Counted from the first letter of the stretch, positions 23,488 to 35,175 are shown. The stretch is 64,000 nt of DNA from Hypericibacter terrae (GCF_008728855.1 NZ_CP042906.1:4019570-4083569), one strand, 5' to 3'. Made by a program: numbers and translations. Notes: generated by a model from the sequence alone, not told the origin.

Positions 23488-25461
23488 TCAGATGGCCGAA
23501 CCGACCTTGAGCCCGTCCAATACGGCCTCCTCGGCCGTGCGCGGCGTGGCGCAGTCGCCCACCATATGGACCTCGCCCTTCCAGCCGACCAGCTCGTCAT
23601 CGAGCCCGGCGACGCGGCGATGGCCCAGCGCCGTCACCACGGTGTCGATGCCTTCGAGCACGATCGGCTCGGCGCTGGTGGCATGCTGGAAATAGACGGT
23701 GTCGCCATCGACCCCATAGAGGCGCGCATAGTTGGTCACCTCGACGCCGAGCTTGTGCAGGATGCCGTTCCAGCTGTCGCGAACATAGAGCGGCAGGCGC
23801 TGCCCGGCATGGAGGCCGTCGACGCAGAGCCGGACCTTGCAGCCATCGCGCGCCAGCTTCTCGGCCAGCCCCATGCCGATCCAGTCGCAGCGCCAGTCGG
23901 CGACGACGACCGAGCTGCCGACATTGACCTCGCCCTTCAGCACCTGCCAGGCATTGACCAGATGGCCACTTTCCGCGGCCCCTTCGATCTCTGGGAGATA
24001 GGGCTCGGCGCCGGTGGCGATCACCACCACGTCGGGCTTCTCGCGCTCGACCAGCGCGCGATCGACGCGGGTGCGCTTGACGACCCTGGCACCCGCGCGC
24101 TCCAGCTCGCGCGTCAGATTGGTAACGATGCCGCCGAACTCGGCGCGCCCCGGCAGGAGCTGGGCCAGCAGCGCCTGACCGCCCAGCCGCTCCGCCGCCT
24201 CATAGAGGGTCACGTCATGGCCACGCTCGGCCGCGACCGCCGCGGTCTTCATGCCGCCGGGGCCGCCGCCCACGACCATCACCTTGCGCCTCTTCGCCGC
24301 AGGCTGCCGGTGCTGGCTGTCATATTGCAGCTCGCGGCCGGTCTCCGGATGCTGGATGCAGGAAATCGAATAGCCCAGATGGAAATGGCCGATGCAAGCC
24401 TGGTTGCAGCCGATGCAGGCGCGGATGTCGTCGAGCTTTCCGGCTTGTGCCTTGTTCGCCATCTGCGGGTCGCAGATCTGCGCCCGCGTCATGCCGCACA
24501 TGTCGGCCTGCCCTGAGGCCAGGATCTGCTCGGCGATCTGCGGCTGGTTGATGCGGCCGGCGACGAAGACCGGCTTCTTGACCTTCGCCTTCACCGTGGC
24601 GGCGAAGGGCGCGACATAGCCGGTCTGGACGATCATCGGCGGCACGATATGCACCGCGCCCTGCATGCTGGCGGACGAGCCGGCGATCACGTTGTAATAG
24701 TCGAGTGCACCCTCCGCATCGAGCGCCAGCAAGGCTTCGAGCGCTTCGGAGGCCGTCTGGCCGTTATGGTCCATATCTTCGCCGGAGATGCGCAGGCCTA
24801 CCACGAAGTCGCGGCCGACCTTGGCGCGGATGGCCGTCACCACCTCGCGCAGGAAGCGGAGCCGGTTCTCAAAGCTGCCGCCATATTTGTCTTCGCGCAG
24901 ATTAAGGCGCGGATTGAGGAACTGCGAGGGCAGATAGCCATGGCTCGCCACGATCTCGCAGCCATCCATGCCGGCGCGCTTGAGACGGTCGGCCGCCCCG
25001 GCATAGCCCGCGACGATCTCGTCGATCAGGCGCTGCGACAAAGGCTGCGGCATGACATGGAAGCGCTCGTTGGGCACGGCCGAGGGCGCATAGGCCACGG
25101 GCAAGCTGCCATCCTGGCTTTCCATGATCTCGCGGCCGGGATGGAAGATCTGGCCGAAGATCCGCGTGCCATGGGCGTGAGCGAGCTCCGCTACTTTCCG
25201 ATAGCCGGGAATGCAGGCATCCGTGGTCGCCATCAGGATATGCGAGGTGTAGCGCGCGCTCTCATGCACGCCCGCCACCTGCATCACGATCAGCCCGCAG
25301 CCGCCCTCGATCCGCGCCTTGTGATAGGCGATCAGCTTCTCGTTGACCGTCCCGTCGGTCGGCATGCTGGTGTCGTGGCCGGTCGAGAGGATCCGGTTCT
25401 TGATCGTGACGTGGCCGACCTGGATCGGCGAGAAGAGATGGGGGAAGGGAGCGGAGGCCAT
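23488..25461 (-). CDS. Fe-S NADH:flavin oxidoreductase, dienoyl-CoA reductase / N-demethylase type
   Basis: A 657-residue enzyme with an N-terminal Old Yellow Enzyme TIM barrel (FMN), four cluster cysteines C349, C352, C356 and C368 (CIGCNQAC then SCIQH), and a C-terminal FAD/NAD domain (VVGGGPGG near 398). This architecture is shared by 2,4-dienoyl-CoA reductase, trimethylamine dehydrogenase and N-methylproline (stachydrine) demethylase. The C-x2-C-x3-C spacing is the FadH type, but the neighbours, an aldehyde dehydrogenase and an XRE-cupin regulator with no fatty-acid genes, favour an amine or N-methyl compound. The exact substrate is unresolved. Confidence 0.88.
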   Translation of the reverse strand: MASAPFPHLFSPIQVGHVTIKNRILSTGHDTSMPTDGTVNEKLIAYHKARIEGGCGLIVMQVAGVHESARYTSHILMATTDACIPGYRKVAELAHAHGTRIFGQIFHPGREIMESQDGSLPVAYAPSAVPNERFHVMPQPLSQRLIDEIVAGYAGAADRLKRAGMDGCEIVASHGYLPSQFLNPRLNLREDKYGGSFENRLRFLREVVTAIRAKVGRDFVVGLRISGEDMDHNGQTASEALEALLALDAEGALDYYNVIAGSSASMQGAVHIVPPMIVQTGYVAPFAATVKAKVKKPVFVAGRINQPQIAEQILASGQADMCGMTRAQICDPQMANKAQAGKLDDIRACIGCNQACIGHFHLGYSISCIQHPETGRELQYDSQHRQPAAKRRKVMVVGGGPGGMKTAAVAAERGHDVTLYEAAERLGGQALLAQLLPGRAEFGGIVTNLTRELERAGARVVKRTRVDRALVEREKPDVVVIATGAEPYLPEIEGAAESGHLVNAWQVLKGEVNVGSSVVVADWRCDWIGMGLAEKLARDGCKVRLCVDGLHAGQRLPLYVRDSWNGILHKLGVEVTNYARLYGVDGDTVYFQHATSAEPIVLEGIDTVVTALGHRRVAGLDDELVGWKGEVHMVGDCATPRTAEEAVLDGLKVGSAI

Positions 25462-25571
25462 GGCGATGTACTCTGAGGATCAAGGGACCGGAAGCGGAAG
25501 ACGGACATCGTGAAAGCGTCGAGCCGACGCCCTCCGCGCGACCGGAGAGCGGCGGCTCCTCGTCGAGACGG

Positions 25572-27086
25572 TTACTTCTTGCCCTGATACATCTCGCTGT
25601 CCTTGTAGGGGAACCACCAGAAATCATGGGCGCTGGCGGCGGGATCGATCATGGCGAGCTTGGTGTGGCGGAAGGTGTCGAGGCCTTCAGCACCCAGTTG
25701 GCGGCCCATGCCCGACATCTTGCGCCCGCCGAAGGGACCGGCATCGTTGTCGAGCAAAGGCGCGTTCACCCAGACCATGCCCGCTTCGAGCTCGTTGACG
25801 GCGCGCATGCTCTCCTCGAGGTCCTTGGTATAGATCGTCGCGCCCAGGCCATAGCGCGAGCGGTTGGCGAGTGCGATCGCCTCGTCGAAGTTCTTGACCT
25901 TGCAGACCGGCAGCACCGGCCCGAAGCTCTCGCGGTTCATGATCTCCATCTCGGGTGTGACGTTCGTCATCACCGTGCATTCGGCGAAGAAGCCGCGATT
26001 GAGGCCGGCGGGCCTGCCGCCGCCGGTCACGACCCTGGCGCCCTCCTTGACCGCGCGGGCGACAATGCCTTCGTAGCGGTCGCGTTCCTTGCGCGAGGCG
26101 AGCGGGCCCATATCCGACTTGGCGAGGCCGTTGCCGATACGGACCTTCTTCGCTTCGGCGACGACACGCTCGACGAACTCGTCATGCACCTTCTCATGCA
26201 CATAGAAGCGCTCGGCCGCGGCGCAGACCTGGCCGCAATTGATGAAGGCGCCGAAGGAAGCGCCCCGCGCCGCAATGTCGAGCGGGGCCGAAGGCATGAC
26301 GATGAAGGGATCGTTGCCCGAGGCCTCGATCAGACAGCGCTTGAAATCGGTGGCGCAGGCCTGGGCCACCTTCTGGCCGGTCTCGATGCCGCCGGTGAAG
26401 GCGATCATGTGGGTGTCGCGGCTGGCGACGAGCTGGCCGCCGACGCGACCGCCGCCGGTTACGCATTGCACCACGCCCGGCGGCAGCACAGCCGAGAAGG
26501 CCTCGAGGAACTTCATCGTCACCAGCGAGGTCATCTCCGACGGCTTGATGATGACGGCATTGCCCGAGGCCAGTGCCGCGGCCGCCTCCCAGCAGAGCAG
26601 GCAGAGCGGGTAGTTGAAGGGCAGGATGATGACGACGACGCCCAGCGGATCCTTGATCGTGTAGTGGAACTGGCCGTCGGTGGCCGGACCCAGCACCTTG
26701 CCCCATTCGGCGCGGCCGACCTCGGCGTAGTAGTCGATTGCCGACATGGCCCAGGTGCATTCGTCGAAGGATTCCTTGTAGGTCTTGCCCATCTCGCGGG
26801 TCAGCATCTCGGCGATCACCGGCCGCGTCTCGCGCAGAAGATGCGAGACCTCATGCAGCAGCTCCGCGCGGGTGAGCGCGTTGGTCTTGTTCCAGACCTT
26901 CTGCGCCTTGTTGGCGACGCGGATCGCCTCCTCGACCTCGGACTCGGTGGAATCTGCGACCTTGCCCACGACATCCTCGGTCGCGGGGTCGATCACGTCG
27001 AACTGGGTCGAGGCCCTGCTGGCGCGCTGCTCGCCCCCGATCAGGAGGCGGTTGCTGAGGCGTTGGAATTCGGCGAGTGCGGTCAT
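25572..27086 (-). CDS. NAD(P)-dependent aldehyde dehydrogenase
   Basis: A 504-residue aldehyde dehydrogenase with catalytic C288 (NCGQVC), general base E254 (LIEASGNDP), N158 (PFNYP) and K181 (IIKPSE). The C-terminal GGRKMSGMGRQLG and NAPLLDNDAGPFGG segments are standard. The nucleotide loop reads TGGIETG instead of the common TGSTETG. It precedes the flavin oxidoreductase gene by 110 bp and follows the XRE-cupin gene by 52 bp, suggesting one unit. It would oxidise the aldehyde produced by amine or alcohol breakdown. Confidence 0.93.
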   Translation of the reverse strand: MTALAEFQRLSNRLLIGGEQRASRASTQFDVIDPATEDVVGKVADSTESEVEEAIRVANKAQKVWNKTNALTRAELLHEVSHLLRETRPVIAEMLTREMGKTYKESFDECTWAMSAIDYYAEVGRAEWGKVLGPATDGQFHYTIKDPLGVVVIILPFNYPLCLLCWEAAAALASGNAVIIKPSEMTSLVTMKFLEAFSAVLPPGVVQCVTGGGRVGGQLVASRDTHMIAFTGGIETGQKVAQACATDFKRCLIEASGNDPFIVMPSAPLDIAARGASFGAFINCGQVCAAAERFYVHEKVHDEFVERVVAEAKKVRIGNGLAKSDMGPLASRKERDRYEGIVARAVKEGARVVTGGGRPAGLNRGFFAECTVMTNVTPEMEIMNRESFGPVLPVCKVKNFDEAIALANRSRYGLGATIYTKDLEESMRAVNELEAGMVWVNAPLLDNDAGPFGGRKMSGMGRQLGAEGLDTFRHTKLAMIDPAASAHDFWWFPYKDSEMYQGKK

Positions 27087-27138
27087 AGTCGTCGTTCCTC
27101 CCTGAGATCGATTGGATTCTTGCTGTTGATTCCCGCCC

Positions 27139-27798
27139 TCAATAGCTGGGCGGCGTGATGGCCCAGATCACCACCGTCTCGATGGCGCCGGGATTGCGAT
27201 AGCGATGGGGCAGCGTGCTCTTGAAGGTGAAGCTGTCGCCTTCCCAGAGCCGGAAGCGCTTGGCGTTGATCCAGAGATCGAGCTGGCCGGCGATGACGAT
27301 GCCGGCCTCCTCGCCGATATGGGTGTAGGGCGCCTCGCCGCTGGTGGCACCCGGCGGGAAGCGGCTCAGCAGCAGCTCGAGCTGCCCGTCGAGATAGGGC
27401 GTCAGCAGACTGTCGGTGATGCCGTGGCTGTAATGGAGCGTGCGGCGCCGGTCGGCGCGCACGATGAAGTCGCGCTCCTCCTCGGGCCCCGGCGCGTTCT
27501 CGGCGAAGAACCAGCTGATGTTGACGCCGAGCGCCTTGCCGATGTCGTGCAGCGCGATGACGGATGGGTTGGAGAGGCCGCGCTCGATCTGGCTGAGGAA
27601 GCCGACCGAGAGGCCCGTCTTCTCGCCGAGCTCCTCCAGCGTCATGTCGCGGGCATGGCGCAGGCTGCGCACCTCGCGGCCCAGATGATGCGAGAGCTCG
27701 CCGCTGCTGCCGGGAGCGGGCTCGCCGGGCAGCAGCTTGGAGGCGCGGATCATGCGCCGGTTGGCATTCGCCGAGGTCTTCTGGGCTCTCCCCGCCAT
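27139..27798 (-). CDS. XRE-family regulator with C-terminal cupin sensor
   Basis: A 219-residue regulator with an XRE helix-turn-helix (VRSLRHARDMTLEELGEKTG, then LSVGFLSQIERGLSNPS) followed by a cupin (YTHIGEEAGIVIAGQLDLWI, later WEGDSFTFKSTLPHRYRN). The PuuR-like layout is typical of repressors of amine and amino-acid catabolism. The start at 27798 (MAGRAQ) is chosen because an upstream in-frame ATG would place coding sequence over the inverted repeat at 27821. It heads the unit with the aldehyde dehydrogenase and flavin oxidoreductase genes and probably represses it. Confidence 0.9.
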   Translation of the reverse strand: MAGRAQKTSANANRRMIRASKLLPGEPAPGSSGELSHHLGREVRSLRHARDMTLEELGEKTGLSVGFLSQIERGLSNPSVIALHDIGKALGVNISWFFAENAPGPEEERDFIVRADRRRTLHYSHGITDSLLTPYLDGQLELLLSRFPPGATSGEAPYTHIGEEAGIVIAGQLDLWINAKRFRLWEGDSFTFKSTLPHRYRNPGAIETVVIWAITPPSY

Positions 27799-27820
27799 AT
27801 CGAGCGGCAGGCTAGTGCCG

Positions 27821-27851
27821 CCGGTGAAAATTATCAAAAAACTTTCACTGG
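27821..27851. promoter_or_regulatory. Inverted-repeat operator candidate for the XRE-cupin regulator
   Basis: CCGGTGAAA (27821-27829) and TTTCACTGG (27843-27851) are inverted arms with one mismatch around an AT-rich centre, 23 bp upstream of the regulator start. Such a site is expected for autoregulation of this minus-strand unit. It also lies in the region shared with divergent purB. Confidence 0.6.
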
Positions 27852-27970
27852 CCTGGAATTGGACTCCCGCGGCAAGGGCGCCGGTGGACCGAATCGTCCC
27901 TGCCCCTTATGGTCCGCGAGACTGTGCCATAATGGGCACCTCCCACCGACCTGCCAGGGCCTAAACCTCG

Positions 27971-29269
27971 ATGATTCCACGCTATAGCCGTCCCGAAATG
28001 ACCCGGATCTGGGAACCGGAGAACCGCTTCCGCATCTGGTTCGAGATCGAGGCGCATGCCTGCGACGCCCAGGCCGAGCTGGGGGTGATCCCGAAGGAAG
28101 CGGCCCAAGCGGTCTGGGAAAAGGGCAAGTTCGAGATCGCGCGGATCGACGAGATCGAGCGCGAGACCAAGCATGACGTGATCGCCTTCCTGACCAACCT
28201 GGCCGAGCATATCGGCCCGGCCGCGCGCTTCGTGCATCAGGGCATGACCTCCTCGGACGTGCTCGACACCTGTCTCGCGGTGCAGCTCAAGCAGGCCTCC
28301 GAGCTGCTGCTGGCCGATCTCGACAAATTGCTGGCCGCGATCAAGAAGCGCGCCTTCGAGCATAAGCTCACGCCGACCATGGGCCGCAGCCATGGCATCC
28401 ATGCCGAGCCCACCACCTTCGGCCTCAAGCTCGCCGGCCATTACGCCGCCTTCGACCGCGCCAGGGCGCGCCTCACGGTCGCGCGCGAGGAGATTGCGAC
28501 CTGCGCCATCTCCGGGGCGGTCGGCACCTTCGCCAATATCGATCCGCGCGTCGAAGAGCATGTCGCGAAGAAACTGGGCCTCAAGCCCGAGCCGGTCTCG
28601 ACCCAGGTGATCCCGCGCGACCGCCACGCGATGTTCTTCGCCACGCTCGGCGTCATCGCCGGCTCGATCGAGAATCTCGCGACGGAGATCCGGCATCTGC
28701 AGCGCAGCGAGGTGGCCGAGGCCGAGGAGTACTTCTCGCCGGGCCAGAAGGGTTCCTCGGCGATGCCGCATAAGCGCAATCCGGTGCTGACCGAGAACGT
28801 CACCGGCATCGCGCGGCTGATCCGCGGCATGGTCACGCCGGCGCTGGAGAATGTGGCGCTCTGGCATGAGCGCGACATTTCGCACAGCTCGGTCGAGCGC
28901 GTGATCGGCCCCGACGCCACCATCGCGCTCGATTTCGCGTTGTCGCGCATGGCGACGGTGGTCGAGAAGCTGGTGATCTATCCCGCCGCGATGCAGCGCA
29001 ATCTCGACCTCTTCGGCGGCCTGGTCCATTCGCAGCGCGTGCTGCTGGCGCTCACGCAAGCCGGCATGGCCCGCGAGGAGGCCTATCAGACGGTCCAGCG
29101 CAACGCGATGAAGGCCTGGGAGACGCGCGGCGATCTACTGGCGCTGCTGAAGCAGGATCCGGCCGTGACGGCCAAGCTGAAACCGGCGGAACTCGAGGCG
29201 CTCTTCAACCTCGACTACCACTTCAAGCATGTGGACACGGTGTTCAAGCGGGTATTCGGGAAGGGCTAG
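27971..29269 (+). CDS. purB: Adenylosuccinate lyase
   Basis: A 432-residue fumarase/aspartase-superfamily lyase. It acts twice in purine synthesis: SAICAR to AICAR plus fumarate, and adenylosuccinate to AMP plus fumarate. The family signature GSSAMPHKRNP is present, as are the His-bearing MGRSHGIHAEP segment and the FVHQGMTSSDVLDTC loop. The length fits the short bacterial PurB class. A CATAAT box lies at 27928. It is encoded a few kilobases upstream of purC-purS-purQ-purL on the same strand. Confidence 0.97.
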   Translation: MIPRYSRPEMTRIWEPENRFRIWFEIEAHACDAQAELGVIPKEAAQAVWEKGKFEIARIDEIERETKHDVIAFLTNLAEHIGPAARFVHQGMTSSDVLDTCLAVQLKQASELLLADLDKLLAAIKKRAFEHKLTPTMGRSHGIHAEPTTFGLKLAGHYAAFDRARARLTVAREEIATCAISGAVGTFANIDPRVEEHVAKKLGLKPEPVSTQVIPRDRHAMFFATLGVIAGSIENLATEIRHLQRSEVAEAEEYFSPGQKGSSAMPHKRNPVLTENVTGIARLIRGMVTPALENVALWHERDISHSSVERVIGPDATIALDFALSRMATVVEKLVIYPAAMQRNLDLFGGLVHSQRVLLALTQAGMAREEAYQTVQRNAMKAWETRGDLLALLKQDPAVTAKLKPAELEALFNLDYHFKHVDTVFKRVFGKG

Positions 29270-29270
29270 C

Positions 29271-29310
29271 TCCAATCCCCTCCCCCGTCTTTCCGGGGGA
29301 GGGAACAGGA
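29271..29310. repeat. GC-rich palindromic repeat
   Basis: CCCTCCCCCG and CGGGGGAGGG flank a TCTTTC loop between the convergent purB and zeta-family genes. It is a member of the dispersed element family and may end transcription from both sides. Confidence 0.6.
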
Positions 29311-29313
29311 ATC

Positions 29314-29643
29314 TTAGCCCTTCACTTCCGACATCACCTCTTTCCGCGCCAGTTCCTGCAGCTCGGTGAGGTGGCGGCGGATGCGGTGTTCGGAGATCTC
29401 GATGCCGCGATCCTCGAAATCCGCCAGAAGCTTCCGGATGACCGCCTCGCTGCCATGCTGGTCGATCTCGGTCATGACCAGGCTCTTCGCATAGCCGTCA
29501 TGCTCCGCAGCCGGCAGCCTCAGCAGGCGTGCGGCCCAGAGCCCCAACAGCCTGTTGCGCCGGGCGTGGATCCGGAACTGGAGTTCCTGCTCATGCTGGA
29601 ACTGGCCTTCGAAGGCGCGCTCGCGATCGTCGAATACCGACAT
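29314..29643 (-). CDS. DUF1476 / F1-ATPase inhibitor zeta family protein (paralogue 1)
   Basis: A 109-residue helical protein of DUF1476, an alphaproteobacterial family whose Paracoccus member is the zeta subunit that inhibits F1Fo-ATP synthase. The family core is present: FDDRERAFEGQF at the N-terminus (the inhibitory segment in Paracoccus), RRNRLLGLWAA in the middle, and YAKSLVM. It is clearly paralogous to the protein at 29742-30068, 98 bp away on the same strand. Which copy inhibits the ATP synthase, or whether both do, cannot be told from sequence. Confidence 0.9.
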   Translation of the reverse strand: MSVFDDRERAFEGQFQHEQELQFRIHARRNRLLGLWAARLLRLPAAEHDGYAKSLVMTEIDQHGSEAVIRKLLADFEDRGIEISEHRIRRHLTELQELARKEVMSEVKG

Positions 29644-29741
29644 GGGTCACTTCCTCCGCTGTCGCGAGGGCCGGGATGAACCCGGTCCCCGCTCGCATGA
29701 AGTGACGCGTCGGTGCCGCTGTGGCTGCGCGGCCGGCTACG

Positions 29742-30068
29742 TCACTTCGTCTCGGACATCACCTGCTGGCGCGCGATCTCGCGAAACTCGGTCAGCTGAT
29801 GGCGAATCCGATGGTCCGTCATCTCGATGCCCTTCGCCTTGAAATCGGCCAGCAGCTTGTCGACGACATCGTCGTCGCCGGGCTTTTCCAGGTCGGCCAT
29901 GACCACCGACTTGGCGTAGGCGTCATGCTCGGCCGCCGGCAGCTTCATTTCCCGGGCGGCCCAGAGGCCCAACAGCTTGTTGCGGCGGGCTGAGATTTTG
30001 AATCCAAGCTCCTGGTCATGCTTGAATTTCCCCTCGAATCCGCGCTCGCGATCGTCAAAGCTCGTCAT
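29742..30068 (-). CDS. DUF1476 / F1-ATPase inhibitor zeta family protein (paralogue 2)
   Basis: A 108-residue DUF1476 protein with the same core (FDDRERGFEGKFKHDQELGF, ARRNKLLGLWAAREMKLP, YAKSVVMADL). Its Lys-rich N-terminal segment and standard RRNKLLG motif look closer to the common single-copy alphaproteobacterial protein, so this is the better candidate for the canonical ATP-synthase inhibitor. The tandem copy downstream diverges mostly in the second half. Confidence 0.9.
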   Translation of the reverse strand: MTSFDDRERGFEGKFKHDQELGFKISARRNKLLGLWAAREMKLPAAEHDAYAKSVVMADLEKPGDDDVVDKLLADFKAKGIEMTDHRIRHQLTEFREIARQQVMSETK

Positions 30069-30252
30069 ACCCCTGGATCTCCTATTGGTGCCTCGGGCGG
30101 TCCGGTTTGCCCGCCTCAGAAGTGGCCCTGGCGGGCGCCGCCGTCAAGATTTTCTGTCCGATGGTTAACGTCGATAGCACGGCGGTCGCCCTCCCAAAGC
30201 CAGCTCCTGACCTCTTGCCAGCGGCGCCTGAACCTGTCATTGGCCTCGGCTC

Positions 30253-31014
30253 ATGTGCAGTGTGGTGATTTTGCTGCGGCCCGGCCATGACTGGCCGGTC
30301 ATCGTCGGCGCCAATCGTGACGAAATGAAGAACCGGCCCTGGGCGCCCCCGGCGCGCCATTGGCCGGACCGGCCGGAAGTCGTTGCGGGCATCGACAAGC
30401 TCGCCGGCGGCAGCTGGATGGGGCTGAACGACCACGGCGTCGTGGCGGCCATCATGAACCGGATGAACACGCTCGGGCCCGCCGCCGGCAAGCGCAGCCG
30501 CGGCGAGCTGGTGCTCGAGGCGCTGGACCATGCCGACGCGCGCGCGGCCGTGGGCTTCCTCACCGACCTCGATCCCGAGGCCTATCGTCCCTTCAATCTG
30601 GTAGTGGCGGACAATCGCGACGCCTTCTGGATGCGCAATCTCGGCAGCCGCGAGGAAGGCCGGGGCGTCTCGGTCGAGCGCATCCCGCCCGGCGTCTCCA
30701 TGCTGACCGCCCATGACCGCAACGACCGCGCCCACAGCAAGCGGATCGCGCATTTCCTGCCGCAGTTCGAGAAGGCGCCCGTCCCCGAACCCGCCACGAA
30801 CGGCTGGCAGGGCTGGGAAGGGCTGCTGAAGGATCGGACGCCGGCACCGGGCGGCTCGGTCTATGACGCCATGTGCATCGTCGGCGAAGACGGATTCGAG
30901 ACGGTCTCGAGCTCGCTCCTGGCCCTGCCCAGAGTGGGACTCGACCGCCGCGCGATCTGGCGTTTCGCGGCCGGCCGTCCCGACCTCCAGCCCTTCCAAA
31001 ACCTCAGCTTTTAA
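30253..31014 (+). CDS. NRDE (TANGO2-like) family protein
   Basis: A 253-residue protein of the NRDE/TANGO2 family. The conserved Cys follows the initiator Met (MCSVVILLRPG), and the name-giving motif is present at residues 20-24 (ANRDE), followed by RPWAPPARHWPDRPEVVAG and GGSWMGLNDHGVVAAI. The fold is Ntn-hydrolase-like. Eukaryotic TANGO2 is linked to haem or lipid handling, but the bacterial role is unclear. It lies alone upstream of purC on the same strand. Confidence 0.85.
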   Translation: MCSVVILLRPGHDWPVIVGANRDEMKNRPWAPPARHWPDRPEVVAGIDKLAGGSWMGLNDHGVVAAIMNRMNTLGPAAGKRSRGELVLEALDHADARAAVGFLTDLDPEAYRPFNLVVADNRDAFWMRNLGSREEGRGVSVERIPPGVSMLTAHDRNDRAHSKRIAHFLPQFEKAPVPEPATNGWQGWEGLLKDRTPAPGGSVYDAMCIVGEDGFETVSSSLLALPRVGLDRRAIWRFAAGRPDLQPFQNLSF

Positions 31015-31042
31015 GCGGGTTTCCCTGCGTCCCCGGGCGCGG

Positions 31043-31071
31043 TTGTCACTCCTTATCGCGCCTGCTATAGA
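31043..31071 (+). promoter_or_regulatory. Sigma-70-like promoter of purC
   Basis: TTGTCA (31043-31048) and TATAGA (31066-31071) are separated by exactly 17 bp. They sit just after the NRDE gene and about 85 bp before the purC start. The leader shows no obvious riboswitch fold. Confidence 0.6.
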
Positions 31072-31155
31072 GACCCCGACCGGCGGGACCGCCGTGCCGA
31101 TTTTTCTTGGGCGCGCCAAGCCTTACGCGGCCCCTCCCACCCCCCGGAGCTCGCC

Positions 31156-31920
31156 ATGTCGCGTCGGCGTCGCATTTATGAAGGCAAGGCGAAGATCCTC
31201 TATGAAGGGCCTGAGCCGGGCACGCTGGTGCAGTACTTCAAGGACGACGCCTCGGCCTTCAACAATCAGAAGAAGGGCACCATCACCGGCAAGGGGGTGC
31301 TCAACAACCGCATCTCCGAATATCTGATGGTGAAGCTGGGCGAGATCGGCGTGCCGACTCATTTCGTCCGGCGCCTCAACATGCGCGAGCAGCTCGTGCG
31401 CGAGGTCGAGATCATCCCGATCGAGGTGGTGATCCGCAACGTCGTCGCCGGCTCGTTGTCGCAGCGCTTCGGCATGGCCGAGGGCGCCGCATTGCCGCGC
31501 TCGATCGTCGAATATTATTACAAGTCCGACGAGCTGGGCGATCCGATGGTGAGCGAAGAGCATATCACCGCCTTCGGCTGGGCGAGCCCCCAGGACCTCG
31601 ACGACATGCTGTCGCTGTCGCTGCGCACCAATGATTTCCTGACCGGGCTTTTCCTCGGCGTCGGCCTGCGGCTCGTCGACTTCAAGGTCGAGTTCGGGCG
31701 GCTCTATGAGAACGAGGAGATGCGGATCGTGCTGGCCGACGAGATCAGCCCCGATTCCTGCCGGCTCTGGGACGTGAAGACCAACGAGAAACTCGACAAG
31801 GACCGCTTCCGCCGCGATCTCGGCGGGGTGGCGGAGGCCTACCAAGAGGTGGCGCGACGGCTCGGCATCCTGCCCGAGGGCGGACCGCGCGACCTCAAGG
31901 GCCCCTCGACGATGCAGTAA
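31156..31920 (+). CDS. purC: Phosphoribosylaminoimidazole-succinocarboxamide synthase
   Basis: A 254-residue SAICAR synthetase, which joins aspartate to CAIR with ATP. Motifs include the N-terminal [17 protein letters not shown]-binding strand pair, [28 protein letters not shown] and DFKVEFG. It is the first gene of the purC-purS-purQ-purL group, with 28 bp to purS. Confidence 0.97.
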   Translation: MSRRRRIYEGKAKILYEGPEPGTLVQYFKDDASAFNNQKKGTITGKGVLNNRISEYLMVKLGEIGVPTHFVRRLNMREQLVREVEIIPIEVVIRNVVAGSLSQRFGMAEGAALPRSIVEYYYKSDELGDPMVSEEHITAFGWASPQDLDDMLSLSLRTNDFLTGLFLGVGLRLVDFKVEFGRLYENEEMRIVLADEISPDSCRLWDVKTNEKLDKDRFRRDLGGVAEAYQEVARRLGILPEGGPRDLKGPSTMQ

Positions 31921-31948
31921 CCCCAGGACATCAGGAGCCGGAACACCC

Positions 31949-32191
31949 ATGAAGGCGCGCGTCCATATCACCCTCAAATCCGGCGTTCTCGACCCGCAAG
32001 GACGCGCCATCCAGCATGCGCTGGGGGTCATGGGCTTTGCCGGCGTCGAAGATGTCCGCCAGGGCAAATATATCGAGATCGAGCTCAAGGAAACCGACCG
32101 CGCCAAGGCCAAGGCCAATCTCGACGCCATGTGCCAGAAGCTCCTGGCGAATACGGTGATCGAGAATTACGCGATCGACTTCGCGGACTGA
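31949..32191 (+). CDS. purS: Phosphoribosylformylglycinamidine synthase subunit PurS
   Basis: An 80-residue small subunit of the three-part FGAR amidotransferase. The sequence shows LKSGVLDPQGRAIQHALGVM and the terminal VIENYAIDF typical of PurS. It bridges PurQ and PurL, allowing ammonia transfer. Confidence 0.96.
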   Translation: MKARVHITLKSGVLDPQGRAIQHALGVMGFAGVEDVRQGKYIEIELKETDRAKAKANLDAMCQKLLANTVIENYAIDFAD

Positions 32192-32272
32192 CATCCCATA
32201 TGACGAGCTTCTCACCCTCCCTCTCCCCCACCCGCGCCGGCAGGGCGCGGGCTTGAAAGGGCGCTCTTCTCC

Positions 32273-32958
32273 ATGAAATCCGCCGTCATCGTATTTCCGG
32301 GATCCAATCGCGAGGGCGACGCCTGGCAGGCGCTGGCCGAGGTGACCGGGTCCGCCCCGCAGCTGGTCTGGCATCGCGACAGCGAGCTGCCGAAGGTCGA
32401 TCTGGTGGTGGTGCCGGGCGGCTTCTCCTATGGCGACTACCTGCGCTGCGGGGCCATCGCCGCTCATTCGCCGATCATGCGCGAGGTCAAGGCGCGCGCT
32501 GGCAAGGGCGTGGCGGTCCTGGGTATCTGCAACGGATTCCAGATCCTGACCGAGGCGGGGCTGCTGCCGGGGGCGCTGCTGCGCAATGCGGCGCTCAAAT
32601 TCGTCTGCCGCAACGTCAACCTCAAGGTCGAGAACAGCCAGACCATGTTCACCGGCGGCTATGAGCAGGGCCAGGTGCTGTCGGTGCCGATCGCGCATCA
32701 CGACGGCAACTACCATGCGGATGCGGCCACGCTCGACAAGCTCGAGCAGTCGGGCCGCGTCGCCTTCCGCTATTGCGAAGCCAATGGGGCCGTGACGGCG
32801 GCCGGAAATCCGAACGGTTCGGCGCGCAACATCGCCGGCATCTTCAACGAAACCAAGACGGTGCTTGGGCTGATGCCGCATCCCGAGAATGCGATCGACA
32901 TCTTGCTGGGCTCGGTCGATGGCCGCGGACTCTTCCGCAGCCTCGCGGAGGCGCTCTC

Positions 32959-32962
<4 letters not shown>
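32273..32962 (+). CDS. purQ: Phosphoribosylformylglycinamidine synthase subunit PurQ
   Basis: A 229-residue class-I glutamine amidotransferase subunit that supplies ammonia to PurL. The nucleophile elbow [11 protein letters not shown] carries the catalytic Cys, and the His-Glu pair is at MPHPENAID near the C-terminus. Its TGA overlaps the GTG start of purL. Confidence 0.97.

Positions 32963-35175
<2,213 letters not shown>

Noticed and set aside
31015-31155. A purine riboswitch in the purC leader
   Set aside because: The leader of about 85 nt after the promoter shows no recognisable purine aptamer core or paired loops.
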